Shown here one piece after another: positions 17,219-25,536 of a DNA stretch of 48,366 bases (its first letter is position 1; every line of letters begins with the position of its first letter). Made by a program: the position numbers and the translations under genes. Location: the NCBI GenBank assembly GCA_003553245.1, contig PWDX01000034.1, positions 1 through 48,366 on the forward strand. Direction: 5' to 3'. Source of the DNA: Phycisphaerae bacterium (GTDB lineage: Bacteria; Planctomycetota; Phycisphaerae; Sedimentisphaerales; Anaerobacaceae). The notes beneath the pieces were generated by a model, which was not told the DNA's origin, did not search any database, and saw only the letters and a program-made list of their open reading frames with translations.

Positions 17219-18799
17219 ATGCAAGCAATACTTATGCAACAAGGCATGGCAACGGCAGTTGCCAGTATCTTTGCCTTTATCCTGGGTATCTGTCTGGCGG
17301 TTATCGTCCAGCAAATAATCTCACGAACCAGGGCAAAGACATTCGAACAGGACCTTGAACGACAAATCCAGGGGGCACAAAAGGAAGCGGAAAATATTAT
17401 CAAATCCGCCCAGATCGAAGCAGCCGAAGCAAAAATCAAAAGTAAGGAAGAGTTCAACGCCGAAGCAAATGAGACCCGTGCCGAACTTCGAGAAATCGAA
17501 AACCGACTGCTTAAAAGAGAGGATGTATTAGACCGCCACTCCGATCAGCTCCAGCAAAAAGAAAATGAGCTCAAAAACAGACAAGCTGAAATCGAACGAA
17601 GGCTGGATATACTTTCCCAAAAAGACAAGCAGCTTTCGTCTGTCCTGGCACAGGAAAAAAATCAGCTGCTTAAAATCACCTCACTGAGCCAGGCCGATGC
17701 ACAGAAATTACTGCTTCAAAGGCTCGAGGACGAGTGCGAACACGAAATGTCGTCGCTAATCCAGCGCAAGGTTGAAGAGGCCAATGAAGCCGCCGAGGAA
17801 AAGAGCAGAGAAATCATTAGTTGTGCCATTCAAAGATACGCCACCGAGCAGACCTGCGAAGCGACGGTCTCAACGGTGGAAATACCAAACGACGATATGA
17901 AAGGCAGGATCATTGGACGAGAAGGCAGAAATATCCGGGCGTTTGAAAAGGCAACCGGAATAGATGTTATCGTTGATGATACTCCCGGAATGATCGTAGT
18001 GAGCGCTTTTAACCCTATCAGGCGTGAAGTTGCCCGCTTGACGATGGAAAAACTGATTCAGGACGGCAGGATACACCCATCGAGGATAGAAGATCTTGTT
18101 GGAAAAACCAAAAAAGAGGTCAACGCAAAGGCTCTTCAGATAGGAAAAGACGCCGCCGTTGAAACAAATGTCAGGGGTTTGCCGAACAAAATCCTGTCGC
18201 TGCTGGGGACTTTGCACTATCGAACCAGTTACGGGCAAAATGTTTTGCGGCACAGCATTGAAGTAGCGTCGCTGGCACAGATAATGTCCGATGAACTCGG
18301 ACTCGACGGAACAATCGCCAAAAGAGCCGGCCTGCTCCACGACATAGGCAAGGCTCTTGACCATGAAATCGAAGGCGGCCACCCTGAAATTGGCGCAAAT
18401 TACCTTAAGAGATTCAAAGAATCTTCGGAAGTATTAAACGCCGCGGCAGGCCATCACGGGGATATACCTCCGGACAATCCATACACAGTATTGATTTCGG
18501 CAGCCGATGCTATCAGTGCCTCCCGACCCGGTGCCAGACGCGAAACACTCGAACGCTATATCAAGCGTCTGGAAAAACTCGAGGAAATCGCCAATACTTT
18601 CGAGGGTGTTGACGATTCATATGCCATCCAGGCAGGCCGGGAAATCAGGGTAATAGTCAACGCCGAAAAGGTAGCTGACGAAGCCGCGATGAAAATGTCC
18701 AGGGATATCGCGAAAAAGGTCGAGGAAGAAATGACCTATCCCGGCGAGATACAGGTAACACTGCTGAGAGAGACGCGCTGCATTGAATACGCCAGGTAA
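17219..18799 (+). CDS. rny: Ribonuclease Y
   Basis: This membrane-anchored endoribonuclease initiates mRNA decay. The 526-aa protein has the full family layout. An N-terminal transmembrane segment lies at about residues 10-32. A long Glu/Lys/Gln-rich coiled coil runs to about 200. A KH domain follows with [20 protein letters not shown], then an HD phosphodiesterase domain with [11 protein letters not shown] and the metal-binding pair in [12 protein letters not shown] near residue 373. A GGAAAGG-type ribosome-binding site precedes the ATG. The YmdB-like gene follows, a pairing conserved in many bacteria. Confidence 0.97.
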   Translation: MQAILMQQGMATAVASIFAFILGICLAVIVQQIISRTRAKTFEQDLERQIQGAQKEAENIIKSAQIEAAEAKIKSKEEFNAEANETRAELREIENRLLKREDVLDRHSDQLQQKENELKNRQAEIERRLDILSQKDKQLSSVLAQEKNQLLKITSLSQADAQKLLLQRLEDECEHEMSSLIQRKVEEANEAAEEKSREIISCAIQRYATEQTCEATVSTVEIPNDDMKGRIIGREGRNIRAFEKATGIDVIVDDTPGMIVVSAFNPIRREVARLTMEKLIQDGRIHPSRIEDLVGKTKKEVNAKALQIGKDAAVETNVRGLPNKILSLLGTLHYRTSYGQNVLRHSIEVASLAQIMSDELGLDGTIAKRAGLLHDIGKALDHEIEGGHPEIGANYLKRFKESSEVLNAAAGHHGDIPPDNPYTVLISAADAISASRPGARRETLERYIKRLEKLEEIANTFEGVDDSYAIQAGREIRVIVNAEKVADEAAMKMSRDIAKKVEEEMTYPGEIQVTLLRETRCIEYAR

Positions 18800-18804
18800 A
18801 GGGC

Positions 18805-18859
18805 GTCGTAGCCGTAAATAAAAGATGCCGCGGCCGCTCTCAGCAGGAGCGGCTGCGAC
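18805..18859 (+). promoter_or_regulatory. Alternative hairpins between rny and the ymdB-like gene
   Basis: Two mutually exclusive stems can form. One is an 11-bp stem with one G-U pair, 18829-18839 with 18847-18857, enclosing a 7-base loop. The other is a 10-bp stem with one G-U pair, 18805-18814 with 18850-18859. Both use 18850-18857. The structure ends about 20 bases before the ymdB-like start and overlaps no coding region. Processing, attenuation or control of translation is possible, and only the pairing itself is seen. Confidence 0.45.
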
Positions 18860-18878
18860 ATTTTACTGGGAGCAAAGT

Positions 18879-19676
18879 ATGAAGATTAACCTTTTGTGCC
18901 TCGGCGATATTGTCGGCAGGCCTGGCAGAAGAATCCTCGCTGATAAGCTCAAGTCCATCGTTGAACACTATGAAATCGATTGTGTTATCGCTAACGCCGA
19001 AAACGCAGCAGGTGGGTCAGGGCTTACAGAACAGATTTACGAAAAACTACTGCGATACGGCGTGAATATTGTTACTCTCGGCGACCACACTTACCGAAAA
19101 CGCGAAATTATCCAGACGCTGGAAACTCAGAACAATATCACCCGACCTGCTAATCTTTCAGCGTATGCTTCCGGCAAAGATATTGCGGTATATCAAACAT
19201 CCAAAGGCCCGACTGTAGCTGTCGCTTCGCTTATTGGGCGAATCTTTATGAAGCCGGCCGATTCCCCGTTTGATGCTATTGACCGGCTGGTGCTTAAACT
19301 GGCAGATAAGTACGATATTTTCGTAGTCGATGTGCACGCCGAAGCCACCAGCGAAAAAATCGCGATGGGCTACTATCTCGACGGCAAAGTAAGCGTGTGT
19401 TTTGGAACGCATACGCATGTAGTAACCGCCGATGAGCGGATACTTCCCGGCGGAACCGCTTATATAACTGATATCGGGATGACCGGTCCTCATTGCGGGG
19501 TGCTTGGCAGAGACAGTCGGAATGTTATAAAATCTTTCCGCACACAGATGCCATTTCCTTTCGGCATAGCCGAGAAAGATGTTCGTATAAACGGCATTGT
19601 CGTAACGGTCGATTCAAACACGAAAAAATCCGAAAGCATCCGTCGAGTCGCCGTTTTTGAAGAAGATCAGCTATAA
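18879..19676 (+). CDS. YmdB-like metallophosphoesterase (TIGR00282 family)
   Basis: This cytoplasmic calcineurin-like phosphodiesterase is a relative of B. subtilis YmdB, which hydrolyses cAMP and works with RNase Y. The ATG at 18879 (265 aa) has GGGAG eight bases upstream; an earlier in-frame ATG at 18825 reads through the hairpin region and is unlikely. Metal-site blocks LGDIVGRPGRR (D10), NAENAAGG, VDVHAEATSEK and FGTHTHVVTAD are present. The block that is normally GNH reads GDH here (G68-D69-H70), replacing a usual metal-ligand Asn with Asp. The gene follows rny by about 80 bp. Confidence 0.92.
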   Translation: MKINLLCLGDIVGRPGRRILADKLKSIVEHYEIDCVIANAENAAGGSGLTEQIYEKLLRYGVNIVTLGDHTYRKREIIQTLETQNNITRPANLSAYASGKDIAVYQTSKGPTVAVASLIGRIFMKPADSPFDAIDRLVLKLADKYDIFVVDVHAEATSEKIAMGYYLDGKVSVCFGTHTHVVTADERILPGGTAYITDIGMTGPHCGVLGRDSRNVIKSFRTQMPFPFGIAEKDVRINGIVVTVDSNTKKSESIRRVAVFEEDQL

Positions 19677-19789
19677 AATGAACCGAGCCCGTTATTTGAC
19701 GGTAAAATTTTGTAGTCTGATTTTGCGTTATTAGTTATAATCGGCATGTCATATTATTAACGGAAATAATCGAATTAACAGGAGTGTTT

Positions 19790-20536
19790 ATGGCAGGTCA
19801 TTCGCACTGGGCGGGAATAAAACATAAAAAAGCCGCCAATGATGCCAAAAGAGGCAAAATCTGGAGCAAGCTGGCGCGTGCGATAATCGTGGCAGCACGC
19901 AGCGGAGGCGGAGATCCAGGAATGAATCTTCCGCTTCGCTACGCCATTGATAAAGCCAAGGCCGAGAACATGCCTAAAGATACAATCGAAAAGGCTGTTA
20001 AAAAAGGCACCGGCGAACTAAGCGGCGAAAGTTACGAAGAGGTGGTTTATGAAGGCTATGCTAAAGGCGGCGTGGCTGTGCTGGTAGAGGCCTTGACCGA
20101 CAATCGCACCAGAACCGCACCGCAGGTAAGGAAGCTTTTTGAACGCCACGGCGGCTCAATGGGAACAAGCGGCTGCGTAAACTGGATGTTCAAAAAGAAA
20201 GGACTGATCACCGTTAATCAATCCGACGCCAACGAAGAAGAGCTGATGGATACCGCTCTGTCGGCCGGTGCTGAGGATATGAAAAGCGAAGGTGACTTTT
20301 ATGAAATTACCTGTGAGCCGGGTGATTTCGACAGCCTCAAAGCGGCAGTCGAGGAAAAGGGAATTAAAATGGAAATGGCAGAGATTTCTATGATTCCCGA
20401 CACCACCGTAAAAGTTGATGACAAGGACACAGCACGCAAAGTGCTTTCGCTGGTCGAGGCATTCGAGGATCACGATGATGTGCAGAATGTCTATGCGAAT
20501 TTTGACATCGAAGACGCGGTAATGGCCGAGAGTTGA
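19790..20536 (+). CDS. yebC: YebC/PmpR family transcriptional or translational regulator
   Basis: This is a TACO1/YebC family protein of 248 aa. Members bind DNA or act on ribosomes at difficult sequences, and the exact role varies. The N-terminus MAGHSHWAGIKHKKAANDAKRGK is highly characteristic, followed by AKAENMPKDTIEKAVKKGTG, GYAKGGVAVLVEALTDNRTRT and GCVNWMFKKKG. The ATG at 19790 is preceded by AGGAG; the GTG six bases earlier overlaps that ribosome-binding site and is unlikely. The MTA phosphorylase-like gene follows 13 bp later, so the two are probably co-transcribed. Confidence 0.97.
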   Translation: MAGHSHWAGIKHKKAANDAKRGKIWSKLARAIIVAARSGGGDPGMNLPLRYAIDKAKAENMPKDTIEKAVKKGTGELSGESYEEVVYEGYAKGGVAVLVEALTDNRTRTAPQVRKLFERHGGSMGTSGCVNWMFKKKGLITVNQSDANEEELMDTALSAGAEDMKSEGDFYEITCEPGDFDSLKAAVEEKGIKMEMAEISMIPDTTVKVDDKDTARKVLSLVEAFEDHDDVQNVYANFDIEDAVMAES

Positions 20537-20549
20537 GCGGGAGAGTTAA

Positions 20550-21419
20550 ATGGCTGAACCGGTAATTGGGATAATTGGCGGCACAGGTCTTGGAAGCGCA
20601 GTCAGGGAGTATATGACCGATGTTTCATCCGAGCAGGTTGATACGCCTTTCGGATCAGCATCCGATGAGATAATACTGGGCAAATTTGGCAATTACCGTG
20701 CCGCATTCATAAATCGTCATGGCTCGGGACATAAATATTCACCCAGCAGAGTTCCTTATGCAGCTAACATTTACGCCCTGAAAAAACTGGGAGTGCGAAC
20801 GCTGATAAGCATCGGGGCGGTAGGGTCGCTGCGCGAACAAATTCAACCCGGCCAGCTCGTTCTGGCGGATCAGTTCATCGACAAAACTTACAGCCGAGCA
20901 AATACATTTTTCGACGGCGCAGCGGCAGTTCACTGTGAATTTTCTCATCCGACCTGCGATAGATTGCGGGCGGAGTTCGCAAAGATAACAACACAGCAGA
21001 AATTTAACACCCATAACGGCGGCTGTTATGTGTGTATGGAAGGGCCGCAGTTTTCCACGAGAGCCGAGTCGCTTATGCATCGAAGCTGGGGCGGTGACCT
21101 GATAGGTATGACCGCCCTGCCGGAAGCAAAGCTCGCACGGGAAGCGCAGATTTGTTATGTTCTGCTTTGTTTGGTAAGCGATTATGATTGCTGGAAAGAA
21201 CACTCCGGCGACGGGGAAGGCCTGCTCGCCGAAATACTTGCGAACATCAAACAAGCAACTGATAACTGTCTTGGTCTGGTTAATGCGGTAATGAACAGCC
21301 AGGCCGAGTTTCTCAGTAATGATTGCACCTGTCGCAAGAGTCTTGAAAAGGCGTTATGGACAAACCCAAAGCAACAGGATGAGGAAAAAATACGGAAATT
21401 GAGCGTTCTGTTCAAATAG
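20550..21419 (+). CDS. mtnP: S-methyl-5'-thioadenosine phosphorylase (MTAP/PNP family)
   Basis: This 289-aa phosphorylase cleaves 5'-methylthioadenosine (or purine nucleosides) to base and sugar-1-phosphate, recycling the by-product of polyamine synthesis. Family blocks are intact: IGIIGGTGLG at the N-terminus, INRHGSGHKYSPSRVPYAANI, IGAVGSL, CMEGPQFSTRAES, IGMTALPEAKLAREA and the C-terminal SDYDCW. MTAP and related purine nucleoside phosphorylases are hard to separate by eye; the HKYSPSRVPY and DYDCW signatures favour MTAP. A good ribosome-binding site GGGAG precedes the ATG. It may link to the spermidine-synthase-like genes elsewhere in the window. Confidence 0.9.
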   Translation: MAEPVIGIIGGTGLGSAVREYMTDVSSEQVDTPFGSASDEIILGKFGNYRAAFINRHGSGHKYSPSRVPYAANIYALKKLGVRTLISIGAVGSLREQIQPGQLVLADQFIDKTYSRANTFFDGAAAVHCEFSHPTCDRLRAEFAKITTQQKFNTHNGGCYVCMEGPQFSTRAESLMHRSWGGDLIGMTALPEAKLAREAQICYVLLCLVSDYDCWKEHSGDGEGLLAEILANIKQATDNCLGLVNAVMNSQAEFLSNDCTCRKSLEKALWTNPKQQDEEKIRKLSVLFK

Positions 21420-21494
21420 AGTTAAGATATGCTATGGATAGGTCGATTTAATAACAAAAGTAGCTGCTTCAGTACAATAGAAAGGCAAAGGACT

Positions 21495-21896
21495 ATGAAA
21501 ACTATGTTAGTTTTGTTTCTGGCGTTGGCAATTGGTTTTGCGGCTTCGGGCTGTAATAATCAGGCAGAAGAACCTATCACGGACAGAGAAGCAAGAATGG
21601 TGCTTGTTGAAAACCGCGAATTACAACAGCAAATTGTAAATCTGGAGTCTGAGCTTGCCGCTGCGAATGAGCAACTGGAAGAGTCGAGGCAGGAAAAAGA
21701 GCGGTTGCAGCATATGGTAGAGGAGCAGATTCAGAAGAATGTGCAGGATATTCTTTCGCATGTGATGGACTCGAACAGAGAGCTTCGAGAGGAGAACCAA
21801 CAGCTTCAACAAGAAATAGAACGGCTTAAAGGTGAGCAATCCCCCCAGGAAAACAACCCAACCTGTTCAGAGGCTTGTAATCACGGCGATTGTTAA
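21495..21896 (+). CDS. Coiled-coil lipoprotein, 133 aa
   Basis: The ATG at 21495, with AAAGG just upstream, gives a lipoprotein signal MKTMLVLFLALAIGFAASGC with C20 as the lipidated Cys. The frame is open further upstream but without conserved sequence. The mature part is a heptad-rich helix from about residue 35 to 120, rich in Glu, Gln and Leu (LQQQIVNLESELAAANEQLE), so it likely forms a parallel coiled coil in the periplasm. It ends with a Cys-containing tail (CSEACNHGDC). No family is recognised. It converges on pyrG, four bases away. Confidence 0.78.
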   Translation: MKTMLVLFLALAIGFAASGCNNQAEEPITDREARMVLVENRELQQQIVNLESELAAANEQLEESRQEKERLQHMVEEQIQKNVQDILSHVMDSNRELREENQQLQQEIERLKGEQSPQENNPTCSEACNHGDC

Positions 21897-21900
21897 TCAT

Positions 21901-23688
21901 TTACCATAGCTTTTTCGTTGATTGGCCGCAGACTTCCCTTACGATTTCTATTACCCCGGGCATTTTGTGTTCGGGGTATTTTTTTCGCATCCCGGCAGCA
22001 ACCAACCCCACAAACATCGCCTCCGGACGCAAAGGTCTGGATATCAGACACGGATGGGCCTGTGTTCCCATAAAGAAAGGGTGATCGGGCAGCTCGAATA
22101 TCTGCATAATCGGATGATCGGGTGCCCTGCCGGAAAATACCAGTCCGGCCTTTTCGAGCTTTTCGATATAATGCGGATCCACCTCATAACGATGTCGGAA
22201 TCTAAGCCTAATGCTTTCGGCATTGCCGTAAAGCTTCGCGGCCATTGTGTCCGGTTTTAGCGAAACATCATAGCCGCCGAGTCGCATATTGCCGCCGAGT
22301 CCTTCGATTTTTTTCTGTTCCGGCAATATGCCTATTACTGGTTCATCTGAATTAGTATCTATTTCAGTGGAATTTGCTTTGATAAGTCCGCATACATTGC
22401 GCGCGAATTCAATTACCGCCATCTGAAAGCCGAAACAAATGCCAAGATACGGCAGCTCATTCTCACGAGCATACTTAATACAGGCGATTTTCCCCTCTGC
22501 CCCGCGCGTACCGAACCCTCCTGGAACGATAATGCCGTCCACCTCGGCCAGATACTTCTGTACATTTTTGCTGTCTATGTCCGTGGTGTCTATCCAGCTT
22601 ATCCTGACATTGCAGCCCAGAGCGATGCCGGCATGTTCAAGGGCGTTAATAATAGAGGCATAGCTGTCACGCACGGAAGTATATTTGCCGGTTATTCCGA
22701 TATTGATCTCTTTTGAAGCAGTTCCAATTTTGTCGGTAAAATCGCACCATCTTGCCCAGGCATTTCGCTCATACCTCAGATTGATGCGATCTTCGAGCTT
22801 TAGCAGCTTGAGAACTTCAAAATCGAGGCCGCCATTTCTCAGCATCGCGGGAATCATATATATACTGGCCGAATCAGGCAGAGAAACCACTCTGTCCACG
22901 GGAACATTGGAATAGATGCTTATCTTTTGTCGGGCAGCTTCATTTACCGGTCGCGTCGCTCTACAGGCGATAATGTCCGGCTGAATGCCAAGCTGCATCA
23001 GTTGCTTGATACCAAGCTGGGCGGCTTTGGATTTCTGTTCGCCGAGAGTTTTGGGTTCGAGAATATATGTCAGCGCCATAAAGCAGGACGAGCCGGGACC
23101 CTCCTCATATGCAAGCTCGCGCATCGCTTCTATATAATATGCGTTTTCAAGGTCGCCTACGGTTCCTCCTATTTCCACAAATACAATATCCGCTTGGGAC
23201 TGCATCGCAAGAGTCCTCAGGCGCAGCTTCACTTCACCGGTTACATGGGGAATCATCTGAACATCTCTGCCCAGATAATCACCGTGACGCTCCTTGTGCA
23301 ATACGGAACTGAAAATCTGTCCCGATGTAGCGAAATTTGCCCGCGACAAATCCTGATTAAGCATTCTCTCATAAGTCCCCAGATCCATATCGCACTCCAT
23401 ACCGTCATCGAGTACAAATACCTCACCGTGACGGAAAGGATTAAGAGTGCCGGAATCAATATTAAGGTAGCCCTCAAGCTTTATCGGGGCGACTTTCAGG
23501 CCTTTATCCTTCATCAGCTTGGCCAGGCAGGATGAAAATATGCCCTTGCCAAGACCGCTCATTACCGTCCCCATAACAAAACAGTATCTCGTTTTGCCCG
23601 GCTGATAGCCCGGCGGCTTGGGTGAAAAAAATTCACTGTCCGTTGATATGTCACTTACTGACGCAAGGAGGTCTTTTTCTTCTGCCAT
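21901..23688 (-). CDS. pyrG: CTP synthase, divergent, with altered glutaminase triad
   Basis: CTP synthase aminates UTP to CTP using ammonia from glutamine. The 595-aa protein has an N-terminal extension of about 35 residues, the synthase domain (GLGKGIFSS P-loop, HGEVFVLDDGMECDMDLGTYERM, EIGGTVGDLEN) and a class I glutaminase domain (VPGGFGTRGAEGKI, GICFGFQ). The nucleophile C418 and the His H545 are present, but the usual HPE is HPC, so the triad Glu is replaced by Cys547. Other unusual changes are KLEGYLNIDSG for the common KxDPYLNxDPG and PHVTGEVK for PHVTDEIK. kdsB, a CTP user, lies 20 bp upstream in the same direction. Confidence 0.95.
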   Translation of the reverse strand: MAEEKDLLASVSDISTDSEFFSPKPPGYQPGKTRYCFVMGTVMSGLGKGIFSSCLAKLMKDKGLKVAPIKLEGYLNIDSGTLNPFRHGEVFVLDDGMECDMDLGTYERMLNQDLSRANFATSGQIFSSVLHKERHGDYLGRDVQMIPHVTGEVKLRLRTLAMQSQADIVFVEIGGTVGDLENAYYIEAMRELAYEEGPGSSCFMALTYILEPKTLGEQKSKAAQLGIKQLMQLGIQPDIIACRATRPVNEAARQKISIYSNVPVDRVVSLPDSASIYMIPAMLRNGGLDFEVLKLLKLEDRINLRYERNAWARWCDFTDKIGTASKEINIGITGKYTSVRDSYASIINALEHAGIALGCNVRISWIDTTDIDSKNVQKYLAEVDGIIVPGGFGTRGAEGKIACIKYARENELPYLGICFGFQMAVIEFARNVCGLIKANSTEIDTNSDEPVIGILPEQKKIEGLGGNMRLGGYDVSLKPDTMAAKLYGNAESIRLRFRHRYEVDPHYIEKLEKAGLVFSGRAPDHPIMQIFELPDHPFFMGTQAHPCLISRPLRPEAMFVGLVAAGMRKKYPEHKMPGVIEIVREVCGQSTKKLW

Positions 23689-23708
23689 ATTATCATCCTG
23701 TCTGTAAT

Positions 23709-24458
23709 TCAGGTTTTTGTATTCTCTTTATATCGCTGAACAAACTCGGCGTATTGTTCTGGAGTATCTATGCCCGGGGCGATATGGTTTACTTTGGCCG
23801 TTAATATGGCTCGGCCTGCTTCAAGTGCACGCAACTGCTCGAGCTTTTCAATCTGTTCGAGTCTGCCCGGCGGCATTTTCGTAAATTCTAACAGAAACGG
23901 TTTTCGATACGCGTAAACCCCGAGATGCCGCAAGTAATTCTTCACGTCTGCGACGACAGGACTCTGCCTGTCATAGGGAATTACCGAACGGGAAAAATAT
24001 ATCGCCCTTTCCTCCGAGTCGGTTATTGCTTTTACCATATTTGGATCCCTAACCTGAGTGGGGGATTCAAATTCGGCAACCAATGTGGCCATATCATAAT
24101 TCGGATTTTCAAGCAGCAGCCCTGCCAAGAGGTCGATGCTGGACGGTTCTATTTCCGGCTCATCAGCCTGGAGATTGATTACAATATCAACATCAAGCTC
24201 AGCCACTGCCTCGGCGATACGGTCGGTGCCGCTTTGGTGAGCCGAATCAGTCAGAACGCACTTTGCTCCGAATTCAACAGCAGCCGATACAACTTTAGCG
24301 TCATCGGCGGCGATAATAACATCGTCGAGCAGTTTTGCTTTGCGAGCCTGTTGATAGGTGTGTTCAATGAGATACTTGCCGGTTTCTTTGGCGAGAACTT
24401 TAGCCGGAAACCTTGTCGCTTCCAGCCTTGCGGGTATTACAGCTAAAATCGTTGCCAT
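23709..24458 (-). CDS. kdsB: 3-deoxy-manno-octulosonate cytidylyltransferase
   Basis: This enzyme activates Kdo with CTP to CMP-Kdo for the inner core of lipopolysaccharide, in the cytoplasm. The 249-aa length is usual for the family. Motifs include IPARLEATRFPAKVLA at the N-terminus, QADEPEI (metal and nucleotide site), SRSVIPYDR, HLGVYAYRKPFL and the end block GIDTPEQYAEF. It implies a Gram-negative outer membrane with Kdo. It is followed by pyrG, which supplies CTP, and preceded by the NusG-like/DegT genes, consistent with an envelope polysaccharide operon. Confidence 0.96.
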   Translation of the reverse strand: MATILAVIPARLEATRFPAKVLAKETGKYLIEHTYQQARKAKLLDDVIIAADDAKVVSAAVEFGAKCVLTDSAHQSGTDRIAEAVAELDVDIVINLQADEPEIEPSSIDLLAGLLLENPNYDMATLVAEFESPTQVRDPNMVKAITDSEERAIYFSRSVIPYDRQSPVVADVKNYLRHLGVYAYRKPFLLEFTKMPPGRLEQIEKLEQLRALEAGRAILTAKVNHIAPGIDTPEQYAEFVQRYKENTKT

Positions 24459-24592
24459 CCTTTTGCCTTTTTACCGGTAAATTGGCGCATGTGATTAATG
24501 AAAAATTTCTGCCGTCGCGTCCGTTGCGAGCAACTTCGCCAATATATTAGCCCGCAGGCCGAGGGTTGTCAATGCCGCTTGCGGAGTTGTTT

Positions 24593-24976
24593 TCAAACCT
24601 GCGAGCCGAAAACAATTCCTATGCCAAGTGCCAGCACGACTGCGCTTGACGCTCTTACTATTGCCGGAGATTCTTCAGACGATTCAAGCATTATTTTACG
24701 CTGAGCATCGATATCTATGATAAGTCCCGGCACTCCGGCGATAATAAGCATTATGCCGCCTAATATCATAAGCCATGGTATTCTGCCCTGTCCTGCCGAG
24801 ATGAAAAGTATAATCCCTCCGACGGTGCGTGCGGCGGCTGTAATTTTGAGTATTCTGCCTTTTACCAGAAACTTAACAACCGGTCTGATCCATGTTGGCT
24901 CAACCAGAAACACTGCGCCGTCCAGCACCATAAGCCAGCCAATCGCCTGTGCGAGATATATCAGATATTCCGCCAT
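24593..24976 (-). CDS. Small integral membrane protein, 127 aa
   Basis: The protein has roughly four hydrophobic segments: IYLAQAIGWLMVLDGAVFLV, TVGGIILFISAG, PWLMILGGIMLIIAGVPGLII and a C-terminal SSAVVLALGIGIVFG. The linker has charged residues (VKFLVKGRILK and DIDAQRKIMLESSEES). Its ATG overlaps the stop of the NusG-like gene (TGATG), implying translational coupling. I do not recognise a family. Placement between a specialised NusG and kdsB suggests an envelope-related role. Confidence 0.75.
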   Translation of the reverse strand: MAEYLIYLAQAIGWLMVLDGAVFLVEPTWIRPVVKFLVKGRILKITAAARTVGGIILFISAGQGRIPWLMILGGIMLIIAGVPGLIIDIDAQRKIMLESSEESPAIVRASSAVVLALGIGIVFGSQV

Positions 24977-25524
24977 CACTCAATCACTTCAACATTGTCC
25001 AGATCAATTTCGGTGCTGGCAGCCTGTCCCAGCATCTCGATTTTCAAAATCAGCCTTGCCCCGCTTTGTGTCTTTAAAACCGTACCCTCTATATCCGAGA
25101 GCGGCCCGGCGACTATTCGACACCGCTGGCCCTGCTCAAGCTGTTTGTGCGGCTCAAGAGACGCACCTGATTTTAGAGCCTGCTCTATCTGTACCAGCTC
25201 CTGTATGAGCTTCTGCTGGTTGGTTGTTTCGATTATACTAGCAACCCGATTAGTACGCAGCACCTCAACGCGGTCTTCCTCATCGCCGCAAAAAAACAAA
25301 TATCCAGGAAATATCGGCAACAAAGCTTTTACCTTTTGCCCTCGCACTCTGTGAGCTTTCCAGCTCATAGGCAGGAAATAAGCGATATTTTTATCAATCA
25401 GCTTATGAGCGACGGCCTTTTCATTTCTGCTTTTAGTATGCGCTACGCGCCACCTGCCCTCAAAAAGACATATAGAATCCTCTTCCGGCCATATAATAGG
25501 CGGATTTTCGCTTTCTTTAAGCAC
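24976..25524 (-). CDS. NusG-family specialised transcription elongation factor (RfaH/UpxY/LoaP-like)
   Basis: The 182-aa protein has an NGN domain (RWRVAHTKSRNEKAVAHKLI, FLPMSWKAHRVRGQKVKALLPIFPGYLFF) and a C-terminal KOW domain (GQRCRIVAGPLSDIEGTVLK). It starts at GTG 25524 with GGAGG five bases upstream. Divergent NusG paralogues next to polysaccharide genes act as operon-specific antiterminators, and placement between a DegT aminotransferase and kdsB fits this. It is unlikely to be the housekeeping NusG, which usually sits with secE and ribosomal protein genes. Confidence 0.9.
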   Translation of the reverse strand: MLKESENPPIIWPEEDSICLFEGRWRVAHTKSRNEKAVAHKLIDKNIAYFLPMSWKAHRVRGQKVKALLPIFPGYLFFCGDEEDRVEVLRTNRVASIIETTNQQKLIQELVQIEQALKSGASLEPHKQLEQGQRCRIVAGPLSDIEGTVLKTQSGARLILKIEMLGQAASTEIDLDNVEVIE

Positions 25525-25536
25525 CTGTTCCTCCCG

